Shown one piece after another: positions 1-9,162 of a DNA stretch of 64,000 nucleotides; positions within the stretch are counted from its first letter, which is position 1; each line of letters starts with the position of its first letter. The position numbers were made by a program, and so were the translations under genes. The stretch lies in NCBI RefSeq assembly GCF_000765745.2, contig NZ_JRPC02000003.1, positions 1-64,000 of the forward strand, written 5' to 3'. This stretch comes from Helicobacter apodemus (GTDB lineage: Bacteria > Campylobacterota > Campylobacteria > Campylobacterales > Helicobacteraceae). The notes below the pieces were generated by a model. It searched no databases and was not told the DNA's origin. It saw only the letters and a program-made list of their open reading frames with translations.

Positions 1-1
1 C

Positions 2-3000
2 TTTGAATTTTTAGAGAATTTAGAGCCAACATTCAGGCAAGAATTAGAACCCACACTCTTTAGTAATGGTAGAGCAATAAGTAGTGCAGATATTTATGAT
101 TTTTTAAGTATTAGTATTAAAAGTGGGATACCCAGCAAAGAAACTTCTGAACTCTTAGAGCTACTCCCTAAACTTAAAGAAAAACAAGAGGGGTTTAAGG
201 GTAGTTTGGAGGGGCAGATTTTAGAGGAAACACCCCTTACCTACCATACAGAGCAAAGTAAAAGTATTGCAGAGTTAAGGACAAGTTTAAAAGAGGCTTT
301 AAGCCCCTATGTCAATAAAGATATTGTAAATATTGCTACAAATATAAAAGCCCAAATCTCATCTACAGGTATCAATAAGATTGCTAGTAAAAAGGCAGTG
401 GATAAGAGTATAAATAATGGCTTTAGTAGAGATGAGCATTTTAAAGCAGGAGAAAATATAAATAAGCTTTTTGAAAATGCTACTTTAAAAAGCACAAAAG
501 CAGATAAAAATCAAAGCCCACATTTAAGAGCAATATACCGGTTTGATAGCCCATTATTGATTAACAATAAAGAAGCTAATGCCCTTATTACATTAAAAGA
601 AAGTATAGAAAATGGGAAAAAGATTTATTCTTTAGAATTAGAAGAATTAAGTCCCTCGTCTAACACTCAAAGGCATACCAACAAAGAGGAACAAGGGCAG
701 TTAATGCTCACAAAGGTGGCAGATATGCAGGGGGAAACCCTTACCACGCCTATTGCAAAAACTGATACACAGATTATACCACAATCCACAACCTCTTCAC
801 AATCTCTTGAATTAATAGCAGGTTTTAAAAACCAATTAGTGCAAGGACTAAGTGCATTTTTTGAAAATACAAACATTTCAAAAGCCAGTTATGAAAAATA
901 CAGGCTTTTAGGAGTGGATAAGTTTTTTTCTGATTTTGATATTGCAAGTATTCATAATCTAGGTTTGAATAAAGATTATTCACAAATTTATACAGGCACT
1001 TTACAAAATGGAAAGCATTTTGAGTTAGAAGTTCAAAAAATATCTCCTAGTAATAATAGTGGGCTTAATTTTCACCAAAAAGTCATCTTTAAAATCGCTA
1101 AAGGTAGCGGTGAAGTAGAAAAAAAGCTTGAATGGATAAGGCATTATTATAAAACCTCACAAAAAGACGCAACCCTTTTTGAAAATGGCATAAGTATAGA
1201 GCTAAACAATGGTGAAAAAAACAAACTCTTAAACTATAAGCAAAATGCAAAAAGTGCCAAGCTAGAAATACAAACACAACCCCTGCAAGAAACCCTAGAG
1301 CAAAACCACAATTTACTTCCTGATGATGATTTTAAAAGTTTTTTAGAGCTTAAAGCAATAGGTGATAATCCAAGAGATAGAGAATACAAGGGAGAAAATA
1401 TTTATAATCCACAAAGAGGGATTTATAGCACTTTAGGATTTGATTTTAATAGCACAAAAGAAGCAAAAGCTTTTATTGATGAAGCACAAAGTGAGCTTAC
1501 ACCAAAAGAAATAGAGTTATTAAAAGATAGTTTCAAAGAGGTAGAAATAAAAACCAATTATGCAGATTATGATGGACGAATTGGAAAGAGTTATCCCCCT
1601 TATATAAAACTCAATGATGAAAAAGCAAATGCAATTTTACAATACAAGATTAAATCCTTAGGGTTTGATGAAAATAATCATTTTTTAAATCTGTTTGAAA
1701 AATACGCAAAAAACCAAAATGAGTTTTTAAAAGCAAATGGTGAGCCTTTTGGGATAAACTTTAAACTTGCAGAATCTAAAGATAAAGGCAAATTAGCACT
1801 TAAAGTTTTAAGTGATGCAAAAATGGGGCAGGCAAAAGGAGCATTTTTTAGAGAGGACTTAAAAGAGCTTAGCGGGAATGGGGAGATTGATTTAGTTTGG
1901 GGAGAAGTTACAAACCCACAAACCCATAAAGGATATGGCTTAGCACATATAATAGATAAGCATCCAGACTTTGATATAAATCTTATTCCAGAGATTGTAG
2001 AGAGGGGGGAAGTTATTGATGATAAAAGTGCATTAACTCTATGGCATAAAGGAGAGAATGGAGAATACTACAAGCTAGGAATTTCTAAAGGATTTAAAGG
2101 TGATGGTGAGAATCATTGGGTAATAACTGCGTATGAAGTGGATAGAGGAAAGGATAAGACTTTCGGCGATACCCTTTTTACTGATAAGCACCCCTTACCA
2201 AACTCTAACACCATTATACCACAATCTAATCCAATCTTTACACCCGATGAAATGGTAGATGCGGATTTTATCGCAAAAGAGCCCGACATCACAAAACGCA
2301 TAGAATACAAAAGGCACAACCAAAGAGCCAAGCAAATCCAAGAGCTAAACGCTAAATTAGAGCAAATAGACAAAGAAGCCACAAGCAATCTACTAAGTGC
2401 TGATGGACTAGAAGACTTAATGAATGAAACCAAACTTTTAGAAAAGAAAAAAGCAAAATTGCAAGAGAGGCAAATGCAATCCCTTGAGTTAAAAGAATTA
2501 GAAAATAAAGAGGTTAAAGGACTTTATAATGTTGCTTACAATGGAAAGAATGCTGCAAGGGTTTTTAAAGATTTAGAAGCGGTAGAAAATCATATAATGC
2601 TTTTTAAGGGTTACCACCATAACACAAAAAATAAAGGTAAAGGTGCAAAGCATATCAAAGAACACTTCAAGCCTTTTAGTGAAGGGTTTGTTTCACAAGA
2701 GGAATATTTAAATTTAGGTAAAGATTTAAGAGCTTATTTAGAAAAATATCAAGAACCTTTTATGGAAAAAGATGCAAATATTTATGAATGGTTTAATGAT
2801 AAAGGAACCAAGTTTAGATTAGTAGTAAGTGATAAAAACAGCGGGTTGGGGCACAAATCCACCCCGCCCTCCGCTGATGATGAAATCATAACATACTTTT
2901 CTGATAGATTTTCACAAAAAGGCATAAATTTCAAAAATCCTAAAGTGCAAGAGGCTTATGAAAAAGACATAAACAAAAAATTAACTATACCACAAATTCA

Positions 3001-5854
3001 AGAAAAGTTTAAAAAAAGTTTTTCTAGTGAAAATCAATTATCTTTTACTTTGGATGATGAATATTCAAAATACACTAAGCCATTAAAACAAAGAGCGGAA
3101 TTAAAAGAAGCTTATGATAATTTGCGAAATAGTTTATTAAACAACAAGGTATCTAAAATTAAAATATTCTTTAATGCTTACCAAGAAAAAATCCGAGTCT
3201 ATAAAGAAGCAATAGATAATGATATTGCCGAGAATCTAAACCACAAAAACAAACTTTATCAAGAGGGGCTTAAGAAATGGTTAGGAGATATTCACGAGCT
3301 ACACCCTATCGTAAGAAATGGAAAAAAGCCTAAGATTTTTTATCACGGGAGCAATTCAAACGATATAGAAATATTTATACCAAATAGTAGTGATGGTTTT
3401 GAAAAAGCTATATGGTTAAGTCCAAATAAAGAAGTAGCACATTCTTATGGACGCTTTGATGGTGCAGTATATGAAGTCTATTTAAAAATAAAAAATCCTT
3501 TAATTTATAACGCTAAAGGCAAAAAATATAAAGAGGCTTTACCTGCAATTTTGCAAGAATTTAAGCGAGACTATAAAAAAGACAAACACGATGCAGTAGT
3601 GATTAAAAATATCTTAGATGGCAGCAGCAAACCTGATACTAATATTTTAGTCTTTAACCCTAACCAAATTAAAGCAGTGGAGAATAAGGGAAGCATCCCT
3701 AAGAGCAAAGGGGATTTTAAAACCGCTACTACAAAAGATACAACAAAACAGGGTTTTCAATACTTCAACGAACAATCCCCTAATATTTATCATTCTAACC
3801 CTCACTTAGGTAGTGGATTAGTAGGGGGGAGTGTTGCAGGGTTTGAGACAGACGAACAGGGAAACCTAAGCTTTAATCCACAAAACTTCCTTTTAGGACT
3901 TGCAGGGGGTGCAATAGGAAGTAAGGCAGTAGCACAAGGATTTAAAGCCTTAAAAGATAATCCAGCATTTAAAGAGAAATTACAACAAGAATTAGCCAAT
4001 ACTCTAAGTAGAGGTTGGGAGAGTGCAATTAAACAATATCCTATTTTAGAATCCCTAGAGCCTAGATATATTATAAAAAATGAAAAAGGTAGAGAGATTC
4101 AAGCACAAGGGATATTAAGGGAGGTGGAGAAAGAGCAGATTTATAGCTTAAGAGAATCTGCAAAGCAAACACTTAGTAGCATTGTTGGTGAAAATATTAT
4201 AAATATTCACGATGGACGCATAGCACAAGTAAGCAAAAGGAATATCGGCAAAATGGTAAGTGACAAGGCGATTGCAAAAAGTGTAGCAAATGGTTTTACC
4301 GCAATGGAACACTTTAACGCAGTGAATGATATAGAAACCCTTTATAAAAATGCAATTTTTAAGGAGACAACGGCAGACAAACACGGGGAGATTTATTTGA
4401 AAATTCATCGCTATAATGCACAATTTGAAAACGCAAATGCCCTCATCACATTAAAAGAAACTACTAAACACGGGAATAAAATCTATACTTTGGAATTAGA
4501 GGAATTAGAAGCCCCTACTAAGCAAGTGCATAGCCAAGCTATAGGGGAGCAACTTTCTAAGTCTAGGAAACTAGAGCCTATGCACCCTAATACGCCCTTA
4601 GAAAATCCAAAAAGCATTTTACCACAAAAAGCCACACAAAAACTAAAAGAATATATTGAGGTTAAAGAAAAAATAGCAAACATTGAATCAATGAATTTCG
4701 GGAATAACAGAGAATTAAGACAAGAAATCAATAAAAAAGGCATACAAAATCTCACTGTTGCACAATATAAAAAACAGCTAAGAAATCAATATGGATATGA
4801 TACTTTACTTCAAAGACGAGAGGAATTGCAACAGGAAATAAATAACTTCACGCCTCAAGAAAAAAACCCTTTCACTCTTGAAAATTTTAATGAGGATTTA
4901 GCAGAACAATGGATAGACCTTGTTGAAAGAGCGAATGTATTTCATATTAGAGGATCTATTCAAAGATTAGCTCAAAAAATCAAATATACACAAGCTTTAA
5001 AGGACATAAAAGCATTGAAGCAAACAGATATTTTAAAATCCATTAAAGGATTAGATGATTTTGTGATAAAACAACGAGAATTGTTTGACTTAGAATCGAG
5101 GGTGAATAGTTTAAAATCTAATTTTCAAAAAATCAGCAAAAATGAAACCAGACGAAGAATGAAAGAAAATAATATACAAAATGTTTCTATAGTCGATTAT
5201 CAAAAAATCCTTTTAGAGCAAGATCAAGATTATTTAGAATATAAAAAGCTCTTGCCAGAATATGAAAAAAAAGCCAAAAAAATAAAATCATTGCTTGATT
5301 ATCAGCCCTTTAACCTAAAGAATTGGAATGATGAAGCAGTAGAAAAATGGGTTGTAGCGATTAAAAATCATCCGACCTTGAATGAAATCGATAAAAATAG
5401 ACTTATTCATTCACTCCCTAGAATGACTAAAGACGAAAGAGAATACTTTGAAGCAAAGATTGCTGACAATATACAAGAATTTTTAGAAAATGGTTATACG
5501 CAAGAGGAAATAAACATAATAAAAGAAGCTGCTTTTAACAAGAATGAAACTGCTTCTATTATACTAGAAAGATATCAGAGTGTAGGGTATGGACGAGGTT
5601 ATAGTGGGTATTCTATGAGCAATAATGCCATTTCCTCTTATGCAAATGGAGAAAAGCCCATAAGCAAGTGGAATTCACAAGATGTGAAAGAATTTAATGC
5701 CATCTTTGGGACAGAACTAACATTAAAGGAGTTTAAAGATTTTCTATTAGATTTTGGAGAGGCAGGTTATCATCACACTAGCAGCCATTATAATAAAACA
5801 AAATTTTATTCCATTAGCAATGCTGTGCTTTATGGCAGGAACTTTTTACTTTAA
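2..5854 (+). CDS. giant polyvalent protein of an integrative element (5' partial)
   Basis: The frame is open from the left edge, so the start is outside; about 1,950 codons are visible. It looks like a polyvalent protein, a class carried by conjugative elements and phages and thought to enter the recipient with the DNA. Modules by nucleotide position: an LPD3-like domain at about 285-655, repeated at 4150-4515 (both contain ANALITLKE and end LELEEL); a DUF3519-type barnase/EndoU-like nuclease block at about 1810-2165 (GLAHIIDKHPDF); a second nuclease-like block at 2520-2830 (GAKHIKEHF); an ADP-ribosyltransferase-like domain at 3300-3680 (IFYHGSN, later HDAVVIKN); charged coiled coil at 4650-5550; and a C-terminal block with YSMSNNA and YHHTSSHYNKTKFYSI. 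No helicase or primase part is seen in the visible portion. The overall class is fairly safe; individual domain names come from motif memory and the biochemical activity is unproven. Confidence 0.7.
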   Translation, partial: FEFLENLEPTFRQELEPTLFSNGRAISSADIYDFLSISIKSGIPSKETSELLELLPKLKEKQEGFKGSLEGQILEETPLTYHTEQSKSIAELRTSLKEALSPYVNKDIVNIATNIKAQISSTGINKIASKKAVDKSINNGFSRDEHFKAGENINKLFENATLKSTKADKNQSPHLRAIYRFDSPLLINNKEANALITLKESIENGKKIYSLELEELSPSSNTQRHTNKEEQGQLMLTKVADMQGETLTTPIAKTDTQIIPQSTTSSQSLELIAGFKNQLVQGLSAFFENTNISKASYEKYRLLGVDKFFSDFDIASIHNLGLNKDYSQIYTGTLQNGKHFELEVQKISPSNNSGLNFHQKVIFKIAKGSGEVEKKLEWIRHYYKTSQKDATLFENGISIELNNGEKNKLLNYKQNAKSAKLEIQTQPLQETLEQNHNLLPDDDFKSFLELKAIGDNPRDREYKGENIYNPQRGIYSTLGFDFNSTKEAKAFIDEAQSELTPKEIELLKDSFKEVEIKTNYADYDGRIGKSYPPYIKLNDEKANAILQYKIKSLGFDENNHFLNLFEKYAKNQNEFLKANGEPFGINFKLAESKDKGKLALKVLSDAKMGQAKGAFFREDLKELSGNGEIDLVWGEVTNPQTHKGYGLAHIIDKHPDFDINLIPEIVERGEVIDDKSALTLWHKGENGEYYKLGISKGFKGDGENHWVITAYEVDRGKDKTFGDTLFTDKHPLPNSNTIIPQSNPIFTPDEMVDADFIAKEPDITKRIEYKRHNQRAKQIQELNAKLEQIDKEATSNLLSADGLEDLMNETKLLEKKKAKLQERQMQSLELKELENKEVKGLYNVAYNGKNAARVFKDLEAVENHIMLFKGYHHNTKNKGKGAKHIKEHFKPFSEGFVSQEEYLNLGKDLRAYLEKYQEPFMEKDANIYEWFNDKGTKFRLVVSDKNSGLGHKSTPPSADDEIITYFSDRFSQKGINFKNPKVQEAYEKDINKKLTIPQIQEKFKKSFSSENQLSFTLDDEYSKYTKPLKQRAELKEAYDNLRNSLLNNKVSKIKIFFNAYQEKIRVYKEAIDNDIAENLNHKNKLYQEGLKKWLGDIHELHPIVRNGKKPKIFYHGSNSNDIEIFIPNSSDGFEKAIWLSPNKEVAHSYGRFDGAVYEVYLKIKNPLIYNAKGKKYKEALPAILQEFKRDYKKDKHDAVVIKNILDGSSKPDTNILVFNPNQIKAVENKGSIPKSKGDFKTATTKDTTKQGFQYFNEQSPNIYHSNPHLGSGLVGGSVAGFETDEQGNLSFNPQNFLLGLAGGAIGSKAVAQGFKALKDNPAFKEKLQQELANTLSRGWESAIKQYPILESLEPRYIIKNEKGREIQAQGILREVEKEQIYSLRESAKQTLSSIVGENIINIHDGRIAQVSKRNIGKMVSDKAIAKSVANGFTAMEHFNAVNDIETLYKNAIFKETTADKHGEIYLKIHRYNAQFENANALITLKETTKHGNKIYTLELEELEAPTKQVHSQAIGEQLSKSRKLEPMHPNTPLENPKSILPQKATQKLKEYIEVKEKIANIESMNFGNNRELRQEINKKGIQNLTVAQYKKQLRNQYGYDTLLQRREELQQEINNFTPQEKNPFTLENFNEDLAEQWIDLVERANVFHIRGSIQRLAQKIKYTQALKDIKALKQTDILKSIKGLDDFVIKQRELFDLESRVNSLKSNFQKISKNETRRRMKENNIQNVSIVDYQKILLEQDQDYLEYKKLLPEYEKKAKKIKSLLDYQPFNLKNWNDEAVEKWVVAIKNHPTLNEIDKNRLIHSLPRMTKDEREYFEAKIADNIQEFLENGYTQEEINIIKEAAFNKNETASIILERYQSVGYGRGYSGYSMSNNAISSYANGEKPISKWNSQDVKEFNAIFGTELTLKEFKDFLLDFGEAGYHHTSSHYNKTKFYSISNAVLYGRNFLL

Positions 5855-5892
5855 AAAAGCGTAAAAACACAGATTTTAAATTGGACTAGACA

Positions 5893-5994
5893 TTGAACTT
5901 AAAAGACAAAATCCTTGACTACATTCAAAATAATGCAAATAAAGCAACCGATGATGATCTTTATCCTTTTAAAGTTCAGTTTTTAACCCTTTAA
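5893..5994 (+). other. 33-codon open frame after the polyvalent gene, possible gene remnant
   Basis: A TTG-started frame (MNLKDKILDYIQNNANK..., ending KVQFLTL) lies 38 bases behind the giant gene. It has no clear ribosome binding site and no recognised family. It may be the stub of a deleted element gene. A second short frame at 6042-6086, behind a good AAAGGGAG site, encodes 14 residues and overlaps the start of the next methyltransferase, so it may act as a leader for translational coupling. Confidence 0.25.
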
Positions 5995-6069
5995 TTCAAA
6001 ACTTAATTTTTTTAATATTCTCCAAATTTAAAGGGAGAATAATGAGAGATGACGATGAATTAAAAAAAA

Positions 6070-6540
6070 ATGAAACCTATCCTTGATGTATGCTGTGGTG
6101 GCAAGATGTTTTATGCAGATAAGAATAATCCTAATGTGCTATTTTGTGATAAACGTAAATTTGAAACAATCTTTAAAAAGAGTAAGCAAAAAGATGAACA
6201 CTTTAGCGTTAAGCCTGATATGATAGCAGATTTTAAGAATCTACCTTTCGAAAATGAGAGTTTTTCTCTAGTGATTTTTGACCCTCCACATATTAAGTAT
6301 GGCAGTGAAAAATCTTTTATGGTGCAAAAGTATGGCAAACTTGATAAAAACTACAAAGAGGATTTAGCTAAGGGCTTTAAGGAGTGTATGCGAGTGCTAA
6401 AAAGTAATGGCACTTTGATTTTTAAGTGGAGTGAAGCACAAATTAGTTTAAGTGAGATTCTAAGTTGCTTTGATAAAGAGCCTTTGCTTATGCAAAAGAC
6501 AAGTAGGACTTCCCACTTTTGTGTGTTTTATAAGGGGTAG
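6070..6540 (+). CDS. class I SAM-dependent methyltransferase-like protein
   Basis: A 156-residue protein that begins at the glycine-rich SAM-binding motif (ILDVCCGGKMFY) and carries a DPPH tetrapeptide (IFDPPH) at the position where N6-adenine or other amino methyltransferases have (D/N)PP(Y/F/H). No target-recognition domain is present, so the substrate cannot be read; small stand-alone enzymes of this kind are frequent in phages and integrative elements. The start at 6070 lacks its own strong ribosome binding site but overlaps a 14-codon frame with a good site, so it may be translationally coupled. It follows the polyvalent gene in the same direction and is probably element cargo. The methyltransferase fold is confident, the substrate unknown. 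Confidence 0.7.
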   Translation: MKPILDVCCGGKMFYADKNNPNVLFCDKRKFETIFKKSKQKDEHFSVKPDMIADFKNLPFENESFSLVIFDPPHIKYGSEKSFMVQKYGKLDKNYKEDLAKGFKECMRVLKSNGTLIFKWSEAQISLSEILSCFDKEPLLMQKTSRTSHFCVFYKG

Positions 6541-6542
6541 CA

Positions 6543-6656
6543 TTGCAATATCTGATTAAACACCAAGAGGCTTTAGAGTTTTTAAAAACCTTAAAAGATG
6601 GTAGTGTAATACAGGCAATATTAAGGACAATAGAAAAAGAATCCCAAAATATATAA
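6543..6656 (+). pseudogene. short remnant, possibly the N-terminus of a DNA methyltransferase
   Basis: A 37-residue TTG-started frame begins two bases after the preceding stop. Its first part (EALEFLKTLKDGSV) resembles the sequence that precedes the DPPY motif in beta-class DNA methyltransferases, but the frame then diverges and stops. This fits a truncated gene at the edge of the mobile element. The reading is weak because only about 20 residues carry the similarity. Confidence 0.25.
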
Positions 6657-6885
6657 AAACTCTTTGAAGCTTTCTTTTGTTATCATCGCAACATCTAAGA
6701 GTGATTTATCTCAAATTATAATTTTAAAATGGCATTATAGCAAAATCTCCTTCATAATTACCTTTATAATCCGCTCTACAAAAGAAGCTAGGGGGTTTTA
6801 TAATTTTGTATCGATACTACTAAATCCTACCTACTTTGCGTTTAAAACGTGTATTGGGAGCAGTGTAGAATCCATAGATTATAGG
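6657..6885. other. intergenic junction between element cargo and chromosomal-type genes
   Basis: No convincing gene is seen. An 80-codon frame here on the + strand is hydrophobic and lacks a ribosome binding site, so I treat it as non-coding. This is the likely place for the right boundary of the integrative element, but no attachment-site repeat or tRNA end could be recognised by eye. Confidence 0.3.
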
Positions 6886-7467
6886 TTATGCAAACACTTT
6901 CTTTAAATGTGCCTCATAATCTTTGATATATCGTTCTATTTGTGGGTTTTTCATCACATCATTACAGATAAAAGTTGGTAACGCACTCATTCCCATAAAC
7001 TCGTGTGCTTTGTGTAAATGCAAATACACACCATCTACCCCCACACCCTCAAAAAAGTCATTAGGCTCTATAAAAGCTTCTATAGGTGCATTCCAAGTAA
7101 GCGAAAACATATATTTCTTATCCTTTAAAAGTCCTCCTGTGCCATAGCCTACCGCTGGATTATGCTTATGGCGTCCATCACTTGTAAAAAACTTCCCAGC
7201 TCCAGCAACGCCGACTTCATCAATGTATTTTTTGACAATCCAAGGCTCTCCCATCCACCAACCGGGCATTTGATAAATAATTGCTTTACTATCTAGCCAT
7301 TTTTGCACCTCTTCTTGCACATTATAACCCTTATCAATATGTGTTTGCAAAACTTCAAAGCCTAGTAATTGCAAAGTCTGCTTTGCGGTATCGTGCAAGG
7401 TTTGACTAAGCCTCCCACCCGAACTTCCAAAAGCCTTACCGCCATTTAAAAGCAAGATTGTTTCCAT
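6886..7467 (-). CDS. mdaB: NAD(P)H-quinone reductase, MdaB family
   Basis: A 193-residue flavodoxin-fold protein of the MdaB/YwrO family, full length for the family. The N-terminus carries the flavin phosphate loop (LLLNGGKAFGSSGGRL) and the middle has the signature YQMPGWWMGEPWIVKKYIDE. MdaB reduces quinones by two electrons in the cytoplasm and avoids semiquinone formation; in Helicobacter pylori it contributes to oxidative-stress resistance. The gene stands alone on the minus strand, with a TATAAT-like -10 at 7502-7507 (read on the minus strand) about 35 bases upstream of the start. The divergent neighbour is a heme-binding-like gene, and the upstream region at about 7510-7525 loosely resembles the operator-like element seen at 17385, 30520 and 31792. 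Confidence 0.92.
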   Translation of the reverse strand: METILLLNGGKAFGSSGGRLSQTLHDTAKQTLQLLGFEVLQTHIDKGYNVQEEVQKWLDSKAIIYQMPGWWMGEPWIVKKYIDEVGVAGAGKFFTSDGRHKHNPAVGYGTGGLLKDKKYMFSLTWNAPIEAFIEPNDFFEGVGVDGVYLHLHKAHEFMGMSALPTFICNDVMKNPQIERYIKDYEAHLKKVFA

Positions 7468-7602
7468 CTACACTTCCTTAAAATTAAAATAAATTGGGGT
7501 AATTATATCTCAATACTTTATCAAAAGAAAGGATAGGGAATATGCCATAACATTTACAAAAAAATGCTTACTTCCCTTTGATTTATATTCAAAAGGAATA
7601 AG

Positions 7603-8020
7603 ATGCAGTTAAAATGATGAAATTTGTGAGTTTTTAAGCAAAAAAGCACAAGAAGAGGCACAGAAATTAGGCGTTGATATAAGCTTTGCTATTGTTGATG
7701 AAGGTGGAAATTTGAAGTTTTTTAGGAGGTTTAAAGAAGCACTTTTATTAAGCATTCATCTCGTGCCAAAAAAGGCTTATACTTCTGTTATCACGCGTTC
7801 AAAAACTGAAGATGTCGCTAAATATAGCAAAGAAGGCGAATCTCTAATGGGCATACATACTACAGATTCTAGAATCTGCCTTGTATCTGGAGGATATCCG
7901 CTTTTTATTGGCAATAAGCTTATCGGCGGAATCGGAGTAGGTGGAGGAAGTGAGGCAGAGGATAAACAAATCGCAGAGGCTATTTTAGGGGCTTTTGCTA
8001 ATTTTATAGCTTCACATTAA
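7603..8020 (+). pseudogene. GlcG/HbpS-family heme-binding-like protein, frameshifted near the start
   Basis: The protein reads like the GlcG/HbpS family: AQEEAQKLGVDISFAIVDEG near the N-terminus, then ESLMGIHTTDSRICLVSGGYP and a glycine-rich GGIGVGGGSEAEDKQIAEA near the C-terminus, about 138 residues in total. The natural start ATG at 7603 (MQLK...) runs into TGA at 7615. Removing one base (or adding two) in the A4 run at 7611-7614 joins it to the long downstream frame. The first in-frame alternative start, TTG at 7712, would delete the first helix and strand. So the gene is either inactive, translated as a truncated form, or the break is a sequencing error. Family members bind heme or act in glycolate/propanediol operons; no such operon is here. 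Confidence 0.6.
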
Positions 8021-8243
8021 CCCAATATCATCTCTAGCCTAGCACTAAGCTTGGCTTCTAACTACATAAAGCTATTGAGCTTTTATCACCCCTATTTATT
8101 TACAAAAACACTCATACTGCTTTTGCTCTATATAGTCAAAGTTTCAATGCGTCTTATGCTGTTTTTTGAGACGATTTTTGATTTATACTATAGATTGCCC
8201 CTTTTAGAATCTTAAAGACATAAATACAATGCGAATGGGTGGG

Positions 8244-8408
8244 TTAAAGCAAGCTTATTTTTTCCTCCACCTTTACTTTAGCCTCCTCTAATAACTCTTT
8301 GCTTTTTGCCCTTAAAGCAAAGCTTTGTGTGATTTTAGATTCTATTTTTTCTTGAATAGAAAGCTCTAGTAAGGGGATTAAAACCGCATTAATCATCTTG
8401 CTTTGCAT
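8244..8408 (-). pseudogene. C-terminal remnant of a restriction-modification specificity (HsdS-like) subunit
   Basis: A 54-residue frame reads LIPLLELSIQEKIESKITQS followed by FALRAKSKELLEEAKVKVEE. This is the pattern of the conserved C-terminal helix of type I/IIG specificity subunits (IPLPPLexQ..I...I..SF.LR..S..LLEEAK..VE). It starts 21 bases beyond the stop of the distal target-recognition module of the phase-variable gene and lies in the same direction. It may be a leftover third half-site module or what remains after a recombination event. Too short to act alone. Confidence 0.55.
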
Positions 8409-8431
8409 TCTACTATAATTTTATTTTGTAT

Positions 8432-9162
8432 TTACATTAAAGATTCCAAAAGAATCTCTTGTTTTTTAGATTCTAAAAGTGGGGTTATAGAATCTAAATG
8501 CGTGATATGGGATTCTATATTTTCTATCACATTCACGATTTGTTGTTGGGATTTTAGAGGTGGAAATATAATTTTTAAGGCAGCAATTCTTTCAATGGAG
8601 GCTCGTAAAGTCCTAGAAAATCCAGCCCTTTCCCCCTCATCTCCCAAAATATAAGCAATAAGTTTTGCCTCTCCTCCATTCACGCGCAATACACCACAGT
8701 GGTCAGTTGGATAAAAAGGAGTATTTTTTGGCATAAAACTTACCAGCCAATCGCCATCAATCCCCCAAAGCACACTTTCGTTTGTGTAATCCTTTAAAAT
8801 CTCTTTGTCTATAAATCCAAAGGGTTTTTTGACATTTGCACTATAAACAGGAATGTTACCCTTTGGATTAAGTTCGCTATCAAGCACTCTTTTACCAATA
8901 CTTAAACTAAATTTTGTTTTATCGCTTAGTCTTTTTCTCTCCCAACCCTCTTTTGGTGGAATCGGAAGTGCATTTAAAATATTTTGAAATTCTTTGCTAT
9001 CAAGGGTTAGAGATTCTTTATTTGTGACTTCCGCGTTTAAACTTTGTAAAAATTCAAAATCAAGTTTGGATTCTAGCTCTGCAATATGCGCTAAAATCTG
9101 CGCAATAAAAATATCAATAGAATCTAGGCTGCTAAAAGAGAGATTATTACCCCCCCCCCCCC
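8432..9162 (-). CDS. distal target-recognition domain, out of frame behind a poly-G tract
   Basis: This segment encodes a second specificity domain: a short coiled coil (HIAELESKLDFEFLQSL), a target-recognition core starting WERKRLSDKTKFSLSIGKRV, a conserved FPPLKSQQQIVNVIENIE, then a second coiled coil. It is the 3' continuation of the 9147-12644 gene but lies in another frame because the G tract holds 13 bases. With 12 (or 15) Gs the two frames join into one product of about 1,403 residues. As sequenced this module has no start of its own with a visible ribosome binding site and is probably not made. Confidence 0.75.

Noticed and set aside
2113..2433. 106-codon minus-strand frame inside the polyvalent gene
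   Set aside because: Antisense shadow of a clearly coding frame; no start signal or family.
6664..6906. 80-codon + strand frame
   Set aside because: No ribosome binding site, hydrophobic low-quality composition, and it runs into the 3' end of mdaB on the other strand.
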